Of a stretch of DNA of 64,000 nucleotides, positions 8,735 through 17,968 are shown one piece after another. The stretch spans positions 1 to 64,000 of the forward strand of contig JAFWBQ010000058.1 in the NCBI GenBank assembly GCA_017507125.1, read 5' to 3'. Numbering within the stretch: position 1 is the stretch's first letter; each line of letters opens with the position of its first letter. Made by a program: the position numbers and the translations under genes. Under the pieces are notes generated by a model, which saw nothing but the letters and a program-made list of their open reading frames with translations, made no database searches and was not told where the DNA came from. This DNA comes from Lentisphaeria bacterium. GTDB taxonomy: Bacteria; Verrucomicrobiota; Lentisphaeria; Victivallales; Victivallaceae.

Positions 8735-8778
8735 AAAAAAGTGCCGCAAAGCATCATGGAACTTTGCGGCACTTTTTT
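8735..8778. terminator. Bidirectional terminator between convergent genes
   Basis: An uninterrupted 17-bp inverted repeat (GTGCCGCAAAG arm plus A6/T6 ends) with a 10-base loop. It gives a T-run on both strands and so serves the NfeD-like gene (plus) and the solute-binding protein gene (minus). Confidence 0.95.
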
Positions 8779-8790
8779 CACTTCTGTTTT

Positions 8791-10632
8791 TTACAGTCCG
8801 GAAACTTTGAGCTGTTTGTCAGCGGGAGTCCAAACCGTGTCGCCGGGGATCCCTTCGGGGAAGAGTTTCACGTTCCGGTAACGTCCCGAAAGAGCCGTCA
8901 GGGAGTTGCTGAAAAAGAGGAAGGTATAGGGCTGCTCCTCGTGAAGCAGACGGGCGATGCGGTGCCCTGTTTCAATGCGCTTTTTCATGTCAAAGGTCAC
9001 TTGCATCTCTTCCAGCATCTTATCCAGTTCAGGGTTTCTGTAACTGATGTGGTTGCTCCCCTCGTTGGCGATCTGGGAGGAGTGCCACACCTGATAGAGG
9101 TCGGGATCAAAAGAACTTGACCACCCCAGACAGCAGACATCGTAGTTCCGGGTTTTGAGATTCTGCACATAGACCGACCACTCCACATTGCGGATCTTCA
9201 TATCAATGCCGGCTTTGGCAAAGGACTCCTTGAGCATGGGCATCATGCGCTGCTGGATGGAGCTGCCGGCGATCTGCATCATGGCGAAAGAGAACTTGCG
9301 TCCATCCTTATCCAGAATGCCGTCGCCGTCCGTGTCGCGCCACCCCGCCTGACGGAGCAGTTCAGAAGCGCGCCGGGGATCAAAGGGTAAGGGTTTCAGG
9401 TCTGCGGGCAGAAAGGCGCTCCCCGGCATGAAGGGTGAAACAGCCGTTTCCGCAAGTCCCCGGTAGATCTCGTTCCGTATCTTTTCACGATCCACAAGCA
9501 TGGTCAGCGCCTGACGGACGCGCTTATCCTGAAAGAGAGGATTCTTCTGGTTCCAGCCGATATAGTTGTACTGGGGCAGCAGATAACGGAACTTTTTCAG
9601 TTTACCTGTTTTGAACTCTTCAGTGCCGGTGCGGTTGATATATTGATCCGGCAGCAGTCCCAGCCAGTCCAGTTTCCCCCCCAGCAGCGCCTGAAAGCGG
9701 GTATTGGGGTGCTTGATGACTTCAAAGACCAGATAGTCTATGGAAGGCGCCGCCTTGTATCTGATACCGAAATAAAGGGGGTTCCGTTTCAGGATCAGCC
9801 GCCTTCCCTTTTCCCATTTATGGAACATATAGGGGCCGCAACCCACGATCATCCGGTTGCGTTTGTGATCGTCGTTGAACTTTTTGCCGTCGAACTTTCC
9901 TTCAGGGGCATAGAAGTGACGGGGCAGCGGCGACATGCCTAAAGTGGCGGAAAGGGAGTTGTAATAGGCTTTGCTCCACTTGACGGTAAATTCATAATCG
10001 TTGTGTATTTCAATGGAGTCCAGATACTGATAGTAGACCCGCAGAGGGGCGCAGTTCACATCCTTGTTTTTCACCGCGTCCGCAAAAAACTTGAAGTCAT
10101 GTGCCGTCACTTCCACATTGGTGTACTTTTTCCCTGTGTCGGGATCCACCGTATCGTGCCACAGAATTCCCCGGCGCAGTTTGATGCGGTAGCTCTTGCG
10201 GTCGGGAGCGATCTGCCAGGACTCCGCCATCAGGGGCTCCCACTGCTCCGGATGGGCGTGGTTGCGGGTGCCGGGAGTTGAATTGCAGTAACCGTTGAAC
10301 GCCACCGCCATGGCTTCGTTGGAGGTCAGAGGATTCAGATTGCCCGCTTCAGCTTCAGTGGCGCGGATGATCCTGCCGCCTGTTTCTGCCGCGGGGTCAT
10401 AAAAGGCACGATTGGCGATGGTGGGAACTGAGAGCGGCGCCTCACTCTTTTTCTGCACCTGTGCAACGGGCAGAGAAGAGACAAAGGAGCTTTTTTTCAT
10501 CTCTTTCATGGTATCCGCCAGGTGGTAGTTTGACTCCCTGAGCCGGTCAAGGGCGGTGGTGATAAAGTATCCGGCACCGGCAATGACCAGTGTCAGAAGT
10601 GTCAGTATGAACTTTGTATATCCGCTTTGCAT
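8791..10632 (-). CDS. Extracellular solute-binding protein family 5 (oligopeptide type), membrane anchored
   Basis: The 613-residue product is an SBP_bac_5 protein, the periplasmic receptor class of oligopeptide/nickel ABC importers. Signature blocks include EAEAGNLNPLTSNEA, LMAESWQIAPD, YRIKLRRGILWHD, DRRVRQAL-type (DKRVRQALTMLVDREKIRNE) and GWRDTDGDGILDKDG. It begins with an uncleaved-looking helix (about 8-28, FILTLLTLVIAGAGYFITTAL), so it is probably tethered to the inner membrane. It is longer than the usual 530-550 residues, partly from the N-terminal linker. No permease or ATPase gene is nearby. RBS AAGGG precedes the ATG at 10632, 10 bases after the LptF/G gene. Confidence 0.88.
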   Translation of the reverse strand: MQSGYTKFILTLLTLVIAGAGYFITTALDRLRESNYHLADTMKEMKKSSFVSSLPVAQVQKKSEAPLSVPTIANRAFYDPAAETGGRIIRATEAEAGNLNPLTSNEAMAVAFNGYCNSTPGTRNHAHPEQWEPLMAESWQIAPDRKSYRIKLRRGILWHDTVDPDTGKKYTNVEVTAHDFKFFADAVKNKDVNCAPLRVYYQYLDSIEIHNDYEFTVKWSKAYYNSLSATLGMSPLPRHFYAPEGKFDGKKFNDDHKRNRMIVGCGPYMFHKWEKGRRLILKRNPLYFGIRYKAAPSIDYLVFEVIKHPNTRFQALLGGKLDWLGLLPDQYINRTGTEEFKTGKLKKFRYLLPQYNYIGWNQKNPLFQDKRVRQALTMLVDREKIRNEIYRGLAETAVSPFMPGSAFLPADLKPLPFDPRRASELLRQAGWRDTDGDGILDKDGRKFSFAMMQIAGSSIQQRMMPMLKESFAKAGIDMKIRNVEWSVYVQNLKTRNYDVCCLGWSSSFDPDLYQVWHSSQIANEGSNHISYRNPELDKMLEEMQVTFDMKKRIETGHRIARLLHEEQPYTFLFFSNSLTALSGRYRNVKLFPEGIPGDTVWTPADKQLKVSGL

Positions 10633-10642
10633 GAGAGGCCCT

Positions 10643-11737
10643 TCACTTTCTGGAAATCCTGCAGGTCATGTATGCCCCCACCGTCTGAAAAAGGATATTG
10701 GGCAGCCACAGAAGGTACTGGGGATAGATCTTCGGCAGATTGGTCAGCACTTCGCACATGACGATGGCCATAAAAAAGCTGCCCGCCAGAATGACACTCA
10801 GAAAGAGTCCCACCGATGTTTCCCGGCGGCTGGTGCGTATGGCAAGGGGGAGTCCCAGCAGCAGAAATGAGATGGGTGAAAGGGCAAATGCGATCCTCTG
10901 GTTCAGCTCGACTTCAAGCTCTGTGGTATCTTTGTTCAGCTCTTTTGTCATGCGGATCCTGCCCAGCAGATCAGAAAGTTTCATGTGCTTGGGTCTGACC
11001 CACACCCGCTGGGCGGTGCTGCTTTTGCCGAAATCGTAGGTAAACTCAAACTTTTTGGTAAAGAAACGGTTCACCGCTCCGGAGCTGCCCGACTGTTTGT
11101 TGCTCACCATGCAGTTGTGCATGATGAAGGTCAAAGTTTTCTGCTCCTGATTGACAGCGATCTCGCCGTACTCTGCGGAAACGTTCTGGGAGTAGGTGTT
11201 CTTGCCGGTCAGGACATAAAGATCTATGCCCCGGAGCCTTCCGGAAGGCTCTTTGTCATTGATGTAGATGAGGGTGTTCTGAAGATTGATCTGTCTGCCC
11301 GGTTCAAAAAGAGCCTGGGGCTGTTCCAGAACCGCATTTTTCAACAGTCCCTTCGCCTGCCCCTGCAGAGGGGGACCCAGCTCCACCTGAAGATAGAGGC
11401 AGACGCCGGTCAGAAGCACGGTGACCAGCATGACAGGCGCCACGATCTGCATGATGGAAACACCGCAGGCACGCATGGCGGTGATCTCGCTGTCGGCAGA
11501 AAGACGTCCGAAAACCTGCATGATGCCCACCATGACCGCCCAGGGAATGGTATAGGTCAGCATGATGGGCAGAATATAGAGAGCAAATTGACAGAATGCC
11601 CATGCAGATGCCCCCTCGGAAACCAGATCGAGTATCTTGATAAGGTTGGCTCCGGTCATGGCAAAGGTCAGAATGAAAATAGACATGAAAAAGGAGAGCA
11701 GAAATCCCCGTAAAACGTACCAGTTGAGAATACCCAT
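10643..11737 (-). CDS. LptF/LptG family LPS-export permease
   Basis: This is a 364-residue YjgP/YjgQ family protein. LptF and LptG form the transmembrane part of the LptB2FG transporter that extracts lipopolysaccharide from the inner membrane. Helices are seen at about 12-35, 55-80 and 100-120; a periplasmic beta-jellyroll region fills about 130-270 (INDKEPSGRLRGIDLYVL) and three C-terminal helices follow (ALSPISFLLLGLPLAIRTSRR). Only one of the pair is in this window, so whether it is LptF or LptG is unresolved. RBS AAGGAC lies upstream of the ATG. It is tightly packed between pdxB (28 bases) and the solute-binding protein gene (10 bases). Confidence 0.88.
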   Translation of the reverse strand: MGILNWYVLRGFLLSFFMSIFILTFAMTGANLIKILDLVSEGASAWAFCQFALYILPIMLTYTIPWAVMVGIMQVFGRLSADSEITAMRACGVSIMQIVAPVMLVTVLLTGVCLYLQVELGPPLQGQAKGLLKNAVLEQPQALFEPGRQINLQNTLIYINDKEPSGRLRGIDLYVLTGKNTYSQNVSAEYGEIAVNQEQKTLTFIMHNCMVSNKQSGSSGAVNRFFTKKFEFTYDFGKSSTAQRVWVRPKHMKLSDLLGRIRMTKELNKDTTELEVELNQRIAFALSPISFLLLGLPLAIRTSRRETSVGLFLSVILAGSFFMAIVMCEVLTNLPKIYPQYLLWLPNILFQTVGAYMTCRISRK

Positions 11738-11765
11738 ATATATCGTCCGTCCTTAGCTTGTAAAA

Positions 11766-12851
11766 TTATCCTATATTGAATCCCAGTTTTTCCAGGATCT
11801 TTCTCTCCTTTTCAGGAGCTCCCGTCACCGTAAAAGCGTGGAACTCCCGGCGCACGGGGTAAGCTCCCCTGAGCTCTTCAAAGGCACTTACATCCTTTTT
11901 GAGAAGTCCGCTGTCCCGCCGGGGGTCGTAGGTGTGGAGCAGTGTCTCACTGAGAGAGACAAAGGGGATGACTTTTTCTTCCGGGGGGTCGGGAAGCTGT
12001 GCCGGACGCCAGTTTTTCAGCTCACTGATCCCGAGCACCTCTGCCACGGCACGCACAGAAGCGGCGGTACCGTTGGCTTTGCCGTCGGTGGAGTATCCTG
12101 CGATGTGCATGGTGCCGATGTGTGCCATATCCAGCAGTTCCCTGTCGATGGCGGGTTCATCCTCCCACACATCAATGACGGCGGCGCTGACGCGGCTGCT
12201 CCTGAGAGCCTCTTTGAGAGCGGCGCTTTCCATAGCTTCGCCCCGGGCGGCGTTGAAGAAAAATGCCCCCTTCCGCATGGCTGAAAAAAAGCGTTTGTCC
12301 GCCATGTGGAACGTGGGATATCTGCCCTGGTGTTCCAGAGGAACGTGGAGCGTTACGATATCAGAGGACTCCAGCACCTCTTCCAGAGAAACGAATCCCT
12401 CTTCCCCCTTTTCCTGCCGCGGGGGATCGTTCCGCAGCACCTTCATTCCCAGAGCCTCGCCGCAGCGGCTGACGATGGATCCCACATGGCCCACGCCGAT
12501 AACGCCCAGAGTCTTCCCCTCAAGTTCCATGCCCAGAGTCTGCAAGGCGCATGAAACATACTGTCCCACGCTGTTGGCGTTGCATCCCGGAGCATTGTTC
12601 CAGGTGATGCCCAGGGACTCCACTTCGCTGACATTGATATGGTCAAAGCCGATGGTGGCTGTGGCGATGTGCCTGACGGAACTCCCCTCAAGAAGCGCTT
12701 TAGTGCACTTTGTCCGGGTACGGGTAATGAGCGCCGACGCATCTCTGAGAGCGTCACTGCCGATGGCTTTGCCGGGAAGATACTCCACACAGGCATAAGG
12801 TTCAAACACACCCTTGAGAAAAGGGATCTTGTTATCTGCAACGATTTTCAT
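11766..12851 (-). CDS. pdxB: 4-phosphoerythronate dehydrogenase
   Basis: The 361-residue product is a D-isomer 2-hydroxyacid dehydrogenase of the PdxB type. PdxB oxidises 4-phospho-D-erythronate in the DXP-dependent vitamin B6 pathway. The N-terminal half starts MKIVADNKIPF, with TRTRTKC and TATIGFDH; the NAD domain shows GVIGVGHVGS, and the helix NAARGEAMES carries the usual substrate-side residues. The C-terminal extension (about 290-361) is the PdxB dimerisation part that separates it from SerA-like enzymes. The ATG at 12851 is preferred (GGTGAG six bases upstream), four bases past the stop of the glycosyltransferase gene. Confidence 0.9.
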   Translation of the reverse strand: MKIVADNKIPFLKGVFEPYACVEYLPGKAIGSDALRDASALITRTRTKCTKALLEGSSVRHIATATIGFDHINVSEVESLGITWNNAPGCNANSVGQYVSCALQTLGMELEGKTLGVIGVGHVGSIVSRCGEALGMKVLRNDPPRQEKGEEGFVSLEEVLESSDIVTLHVPLEHQGRYPTFHMADKRFFSAMRKGAFFFNAARGEAMESAALKEALRSSRVSAAVIDVWEDEPAIDRELLDMAHIGTMHIAGYSTDGKANGTAASVRAVAEVLGISELKNWRPAQLPDPPEEKVIPFVSLSETLLHTYDPRRDSGLLKKDVSAFEELRGAYPVRREFHAFTVTGAPEKERKILEKLGFNIG

Positions 12852-12855
12852 GATC

Positions 12856-14619
12856 TCACCGTAATTTTTTTGATGGCATATCAACTGAATAAGAGACGAA
12901 TTTGTCGTTCCGGACGGCGGAAGGGGTCCATCGCACGTTTTTTTCGCTCAGCAGCGCTTTTCCCGCTACGATGTTGTATTTCCGGCACTCCCGGTCGAAT
13001 TGATCCAGAAGTTCTTTGCGGTTTTTCATAAGGAGTATGATCCTCTCACCGGGGTATTTTTTCACCAGTTCCCCCACATCAGAGATCCGCTCCACAGGCG
13101 CAGAGATATTGTTGTAAAAAAGATATCCCGCCGGAACAGTGGTACGGTAGGTCATGATCCGCAGAGGCATGCCGGCGGGGAGACTTTCCAGCGCTTTCTG
13201 CCGGAACTCCGGAAAAAAACGTTTCCCGGTGTTGCATTCACTGAAGTAAGCCGGCAGTACAACGGTCAGAAAACAGCCGGAAAGGATCGTACCTGAAAAG
13301 AGCACACTGCAGAAAAAGTGGGGAAAACCCATGAGCCGTGAAAAAGAACTGTTGTCAGTGTGATCCATAAAAAGCGCCCACCAGCAGATGACTCCCGCTG
13401 CCACGGGGCCGAAAACCAGAGCGGCAGGGGGCACATAATCCGCCACCTTGTCCCAGAGGGGATAGGTGATGATGGAGCAAAGTGCCAGAGACGCAAGAAC
13501 GATGCAGAGATACCACGCCGCCGTGAAAAAGAGTCTGTTCCAATCTTTCGTCACACGGCTGCTGAAGCCTGCGGCACAGAAAAGCAGTATAAAAGGCACC
13601 AGGGGAAACATATCGGCAGGGGATCCGCTGAAAATGAAGAGATAAAGCACAAAAGTGCAGCAGACGGCGGCGAAGATCCGGCTGTTTCTCTGAGAAAACT
13701 CCCGGCGGCTCTTCAGGAATCCGGTGATGCCCACAGGCAGAAAGAAGATCCACGGCAGCAGCCAGATCACCATTTCTCTGAGACCTTTGTACCAATTTTC
13801 CTTCAAATTAAAGAGCTGCCGGTACCAGATCACAGCTTCTTCCCTGACGCCCCGGGCGAAAAGGCTCTCTGTCCCCTCTGCAGAAAGAGTGCCGCCGGAA
13901 AGAATGGGTATGAGATAGAGAGTGGCGAGATAGAGGCACACACCGGTAAAAAATGCCGCCAGATGGTTCCATCTCAAATGATCCTTCCACTTTTTTTCCG
14001 AGAAGATGACGGGGAGCAGGATCAGCAGCACCATGAACGGGGCACTGAAGCCTTTGATAAAGGAACTCCCGAAACAGAGGAGATAAAAGAAAAGATAAAA
14101 AGCAAATGTTCTGTGGTGTTCCAGTTTCAGAAACCATGTGACCGCCAGCAGAACGGTCATGGTGCCCGCCATTTCCGCTGAAGCGGAGCGCCCCCAGATC
14201 AGAAAGCCGGCGGACCCCAGCAACATCCAGCAGGCAATGGCAGCACTCTTTTCATCGAAAAGAGTTCTGCCAAGGCTCCTGAACACATAGAGCGTCCCCA
14301 GAGCTGCCAGCACGCTTGGAACACGCACAGCCATTTCAGTGTTCCCGAAAAGTTTTATAAAAAGGGCACAGCCCCACATTCCGGGGAAGTGGGGGGGGGC
14401 ATAGGTGACAGCAAAATTGAAGACTCTGTGAAAATAACCGCCCCGGGCGGCCATTTCACGGGCGCTTTCGGCAAAGAGCAGTTCACTGCTCTGCAGCGAA
14501 GGACTCCAGAGGTAGACCAGCAGAAGCGCTGCGGTCACTGCCCAGAAAAGGAACTTCTGCCTGAAAAGCATGCTGCCGTTGAATCCGGAATTTATGGAGC
14601 GTATATCGTCGGGGGCCAT
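12856..14619 (-). CDS. GT39/ArnT-like membrane glycosyltransferase
   Basis: This is a 587-residue polytopic protein with about 11-12 hydrophobic helices and the PMT/ArnT layout: a short N-terminal tail, a first helix (FWAVTAALLLVYLW), then a periplasmic loop with SSELLFAESAREMAARG carrying the acidic residues used as catalytic base in GT-C enzymes. A soluble C-terminal part follows (about 470-587). Such enzymes move sugars from polyprenyl-phosphate donors onto lipid A, proteins or other envelope acceptors; the acceptor here is not known. The coding strand contains nine consecutive C (14391-14399), read as part of APPHF. RBS GGAG lies about 10 bases before ATG. Confidence 0.8.
   Translation of the reverse strand: MAPDDIRSINSGFNGSMLFRQKFLFWAVTAALLLVYLWSPSLQSSELLFAESAREMAARGGYFHRVFNFAVTYAPPHFPGMWGCALFIKLFGNTEMAVRVPSVLAALGTLYVFRSLGRTLFDEKSAAIACWMLLGSAGFLIWGRSASAEMAGTMTVLLAVTWFLKLEHHRTFAFYLFFYLLCFGSSFIKGFSAPFMVLLILLPVIFSEKKWKDHLRWNHLAAFFTGVCLYLATLYLIPILSGGTLSAEGTESLFARGVREEAVIWYRQLFNLKENWYKGLREMVIWLLPWIFFLPVGITGFLKSRREFSQRNSRIFAAVCCTFVLYLFIFSGSPADMFPLVPFILLFCAAGFSSRVTKDWNRLFFTAAWYLCIVLASLALCSIITYPLWDKVADYVPPAALVFGPVAAGVICWWALFMDHTDNSSFSRLMGFPHFFCSVLFSGTILSGCFLTVVLPAYFSECNTGKRFFPEFRQKALESLPAGMPLRIMTYRTTVPAGYLFYNNISAPVERISDVGELVKKYPGERIILLMKNRKELLDQFDRECRKYNIVAGKALLSEKNVRWTPSAVRNDKFVSYSVDMPSKKLR
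14391..14399 (-). repeat. Homopolymer tract (C9 on coding strand) inside glycosyltransferase gene
   Basis: Nine G on the plus strand, hence nine C in the coding strand, lie about 75 codons into the GT39-like gene. Gain or loss of one base would frameshift almost the whole protein. Confidence 0.9.
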
Positions 14620-14690
14620 TTCTCACTTCTCCGGATCAACGGTTCTGCTGACAGTCTGGAGCTGCGAAGAAGGGTGTGATCCTCTTTTCA

Positions 14691-15497
14691 TTATGCCCGG
14701 TGCCCCTTTGCCAGTGCCATTTTGGCGCGCTGCCAGCAGGACTCCAACTCTTCATTGGAAACATTTTCAAAACTCTTCCCCTCCCGGGCAAGTTCCTGTT
14801 CCAGAAAGCGGAAACGGTTCTCAAACTTCAGCGAAGCCTTCCGGAGCAGCTCTTCAGAGTTGGCTCTCTTGCGGAACCGGATCAGATTGACCACAGAAAA
14901 GAGCAGATCTCCCAATTCCTCGTCGATCTTTTCCTCGTCTCCTTCCCGGAGCGCGGCAGCGGTCTCACATGTTTCCTCCCGGATCTTGTCAAGGACATCG
15001 CTCTGTTTTTCCCAGTCAAAACCGCATTTGGCAGCTCTGGACTGAAGTTTTTCCGCCCGGTTCAGGGGTGAAAGGGAGTGCTTCACACCGTCAAGGACAG
15101 AAAGGGGCTTTTCCTCTTTGTGTTCCAGTTTTTTCATCTCCTGCCAGAGAGCAGCCACCTCTTCAGGGGTGTCGGCTTTTCTGTCGCCGAAGATGTGGGC
15201 GTGACGGCGGACCATTTTACTGTTGATGGTGCGCCACACATCTTCAAGAGTAAAGGCGCCCTGCTCCTCGGCAAGGACGACCTGAAAGAAGACATTCATA
15301 AGCACATCGCCGCACTCTTCGCAGATATCGGCGGGCACCTTGCGGTCGATGGCATCCAGCAGTTCGCCTGCTTCCCCGGCGAAACAGGCGCCGAAACTTC
15401 CGGCGGTCTGAGCCTTATCCCAGGGACATCCTTCAGGGGAACGCAATTTATGAAGTATTTCCATCAACGCTTCAGCAGTGGGGGGATATTCTTTCAT
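14691..15497 (-). CDS. mazG: Nucleoside triphosphate pyrophosphohydrolase MazG
   Basis: The 268-residue protein carries two MazG all-alpha NTP pyrophosphohydrolase units. The first has the metal-binding pattern GEAGELLDAID...EECGDVLMNV (about 45-80), the second EELGDLLFSVVNL (about 190-205). MazG hydrolyses (d)NTPs to NMP and pyrophosphate and can clear aberrant nucleotides. The start CPWDKAQT block near residue 20 is typical of the family, and GGAG eight bases upstream supports the ATG at 15497. It sits 34 bases downstream of bamA and 71 bases before the GT39 gene. Confidence 0.93.
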   Translation of the reverse strand: MKEYPPTAEALMEILHKLRSPEGCPWDKAQTAGSFGACFAGEAGELLDAIDRKVPADICEECGDVLMNVFFQVVLAEEQGAFTLEDVWRTINSKMVRRHAHIFGDRKADTPEEVAALWQEMKKLEHKEEKPLSVLDGVKHSLSPLNRAEKLQSRAAKCGFDWEKQSDVLDKIREETCETAAALREGDEEKIDEELGDLLFSVVNLIRFRKRANSEELLRKASLKFENRFRFLEQELAREGKSFENVSNEELESCWQRAKMALAKGHRA

Positions 15498-15531
15498 AAG
15501 GATAACTCCTTTTCAAACAGACAAAAGTGGA

Positions 15532-17865
15532 TCAAATGGAAAACCCGGCACCGACATTGAAGTGGAGCCTGACCTTGTTTGACACGCCCCTCTGATTGTT
15601 CAGGAAGGGATAGGCAATGTCAAGACGGATGGGCACATTGAGATAGGGCACCTTGACCCGGAACCCGTATCCGGCACCGATGTTGAATTTGCTGAAGTCG
15701 ATCTCATAAGCGTGATCCCAGGCACCGCCGGCATCGCAGAATACAGCGCCCCGGATGGGGCCCCAGATGGCATGTGACACTTCAGCTGTCAGCAGCAGCA
15801 TGGAGAGTCCCCCCACCGTTTCCCTGTTGTATTCGGGGCCCACGGTACGGTAGTCAAAACCGCGGATGGAGTTGCTGCCGCCCGGAAAATAGCGTTCAAA
15901 AAGAGGTACTTCATCGCTGCCGCCGAAAGTGGAAACAGTTCCGATCTTCGCCCCCACCGATGCAATGAGGAACTTGTCAAAGAAGCTCTTGTAATAGCTG
16001 CCTTTGAGTTCCATACGGTAGTAGGTGGCACTGGAGCCCAGCACTTCAGGAGTGATGGAGCTGAAAAAGTTGATATTGTATCCCTGAGTCGGCTCAAGAA
16101 GACTGTCCCGGGTATCCCTGCCGATCATCAGCGAGGGCTGACTGACCAGGAAGGTGCCGTTGAGATCATGGGCTCTCACATAGGGCTTCACCTTGGAGTG
16201 AACATCCTCAACACGCACCACGTCATACTTGTATCCCAGTGCGACAGTGGTAAAATCATCGAAGATCTTGCGCTGGAACGAAACACGTGCTCCCACGCGC
16301 CATTCATCCCAGTTGTCATACTCCGTGGTGTTCATATACGCCGAGGTCTCAAAGCGGATGGGTCGGTCAAGGAACCAGGGCTCCACAAAGTCCACATTGA
16401 ATCCGGCGTTCTCGACGCCGAGGATACCCTGCAGGCGCATCCTCTGGCCGCCGCCGTAGAACCATCCTTTGGGGTTGGCGATATCAAAGTTGTCCACCGA
16501 TGCTTCGACCATACCGAAAAAGCTGTTGATATCCGACACTCCCGCCGCCAGACGGAAGTTGTAACGCCGGGTCTTTTCTTCGACCTTGAAGCGCACCACC
16601 TTTTCATCGGCGCCCTCAGCGTTGACAGTATCTGCTTCAACCTTGGAAAAATATCCCATGCCCAGCAGACGGCGGCGGCTGATTTCCACCCGGTTCCGGT
16701 CAACGGGATCCCCCGGCTGGATCACCAGTTCCCGGCGGATCACCTTGTCTCTGGTGGCGGTGTTGCCTGAAATAAGCACATCCCGCACCATGAATTTGCC
16801 CCCTTCAACGATTTCAAAGCAGATATCGACCGTATGCTTTTCAGGATCGGGCAGCCGCATGGCACGACAGCGGACCTCGGCGTGACCGATGGTCTCATAA
16901 AGGCGTGTCACGGCGTTGGTCGTCTCAGTTTCAAGAGCCAGAGAGAAGGGCTGTTTTTCTTTGAGTTTCACATATTTTTCCAGAACCTCCTTCTTGAAAA
17001 CAGCGTTTCCTGTGAAGGAGATTTTACCCACGGTGTAGGGTTTCCCCTCTTCCACCTTGAAAAGCAGATCCACATATTCGGGATCTTTGGGGTCAGGTCT
17101 CTGTTCAAGAGCGGTGATCCTGAAGTCAAGATACCCTTTGTCGTGATATTTTTCCCGGAGTCTTGCCCGGTCAGCGGCAAGTTCGTGGCGGTCAAAGAGT
17201 CCGAAGTTGAGGTAGTCGTTGAGGAAGGGGATGTAATTGAGAGAGCTGAAAGAGTTGACGATAGAGTTTTTCAGTTCAAACTGAGAAAAGAGCGTCGCCC
17301 CCTCAAAAGAGACCTTTCCCACCTTGAGACGGAGCTTCTCATCTATCTGGAACACCACCACCGTATCATTGCCCTGAGGCACAAAAAGAGGTGTCACAGT
17401 GGCATCTTTGTATCCCCTGTCGTGGTAGAATTTACGCAATGCTGCGGCGCTTTTGCGGAGTTCGGCAGAGTTGAGCAGTCCGCCCTGTGGAATGGTGATG
17501 AGCTTTCCCAGATCGCCAGTGGAAAACTTTTTGTTGCCGCGGATCTCGATTTTAGCGACCCGTTCTTTGAGTTTGAGGTAAAAAGTTATATTGACATGCT
17601 GTCTGTCAGGATAATCTGTAACAGCCTGCACGTCGGCAAAGTTACCGGTACGGTAAAGAGAGCGGATATCCCCGTCAAGGATCTCTCTTGTATATGGGGC
17701 GCCCGGTCTGAGGCGGATATTGTGTTTCAGCAGCTCTTCAGCCAGAGGGGCGGAGCCCTTTTGTTCAAACTTCACACTTCCCACCGTGGCGCCGGATAAA
17801 AGAAGGGCACCAAAAAGTACAAGAAGCAGAAAAGCGGCTTTCATCTCATTCAAAAGGCTTCTCAT
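15532..17865 (-). CDS. bamA: Outer membrane protein assembly factor BamA
   Basis: The 777-residue Omp85-family protein is the core of the BAM machine, which inserts beta-barrels into the outer membrane. A signal peptide (FLLLVLFGALLLSG) is followed by five POTRA-like repeats (about 30-430; GNKKFSTGDL, EGATLFSQFEL, GNAVFKKEVLE, GNTATRDKVIRREL mark their starts). A 16-strand barrel region then holds SIRGFDYRTVG, the loop 6 [VI]RGF motif, and the chain ends in a phenylalanine-bearing beta signal (HFNVGAGFSI). An alternative in-frame start at 17844 also keeps the signal peptide. It heads a probable bamA-mazG-GT39-pdxB-lptF/G run. Confidence 0.95.
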   Translation of the reverse strand: MRSLLNEMKAAFLLLVLFGALLLSGATVGSVKFEQKGSAPLAEELLKHNIRLRPGAPYTREILDGDIRSLYRTGNFADVQAVTDYPDRQHVNITFYLKLKERVAKIEIRGNKKFSTGDLGKLITIPQGGLLNSAELRKSAAALRKFYHDRGYKDATVTPLFVPQGNDTVVVFQIDEKLRLKVGKVSFEGATLFSQFELKNSIVNSFSSLNYIPFLNDYLNFGLFDRHELAADRARLREKYHDKGYLDFRITALEQRPDPKDPEYVDLLFKVEEGKPYTVGKISFTGNAVFKKEVLEKYVKLKEKQPFSLALETETTNAVTRLYETIGHAEVRCRAMRLPDPEKHTVDICFEIVEGGKFMVRDVLISGNTATRDKVIRRELVIQPGDPVDRNRVEISRRRLLGMGYFSKVEADTVNAEGADEKVVRFKVEEKTRRYNFRLAAGVSDINSFFGMVEASVDNFDIANPKGWFYGGGQRMRLQGILGVENAGFNVDFVEPWFLDRPIRFETSAYMNTTEYDNWDEWRVGARVSFQRKIFDDFTTVALGYKYDVVRVEDVHSKVKPYVRAHDLNGTFLVSQPSLMIGRDTRDSLLEPTQGYNINFFSSITPEVLGSSATYYRMELKGSYYKSFFDKFLIASVGAKIGTVSTFGGSDEVPLFERYFPGGSNSIRGFDYRTVGPEYNRETVGGLSMLLLTAEVSHAIWGPIRGAVFCDAGGAWDHAYEIDFSKFNIGAGYGFRVKVPYLNVPIRLDIAYPFLNNQRGVSNKVRLHFNVGAGFSI

Positions 17866-17968
17866 GGCTTATTTCATCCTCACATTTGATGAGCTGTCAC
17901 CTTACGGCCGCAGCTCAGATATATTGTCGATCCCTCCCCGTCAAAGAGAGCAGAAAAGGCCCGTTCCA

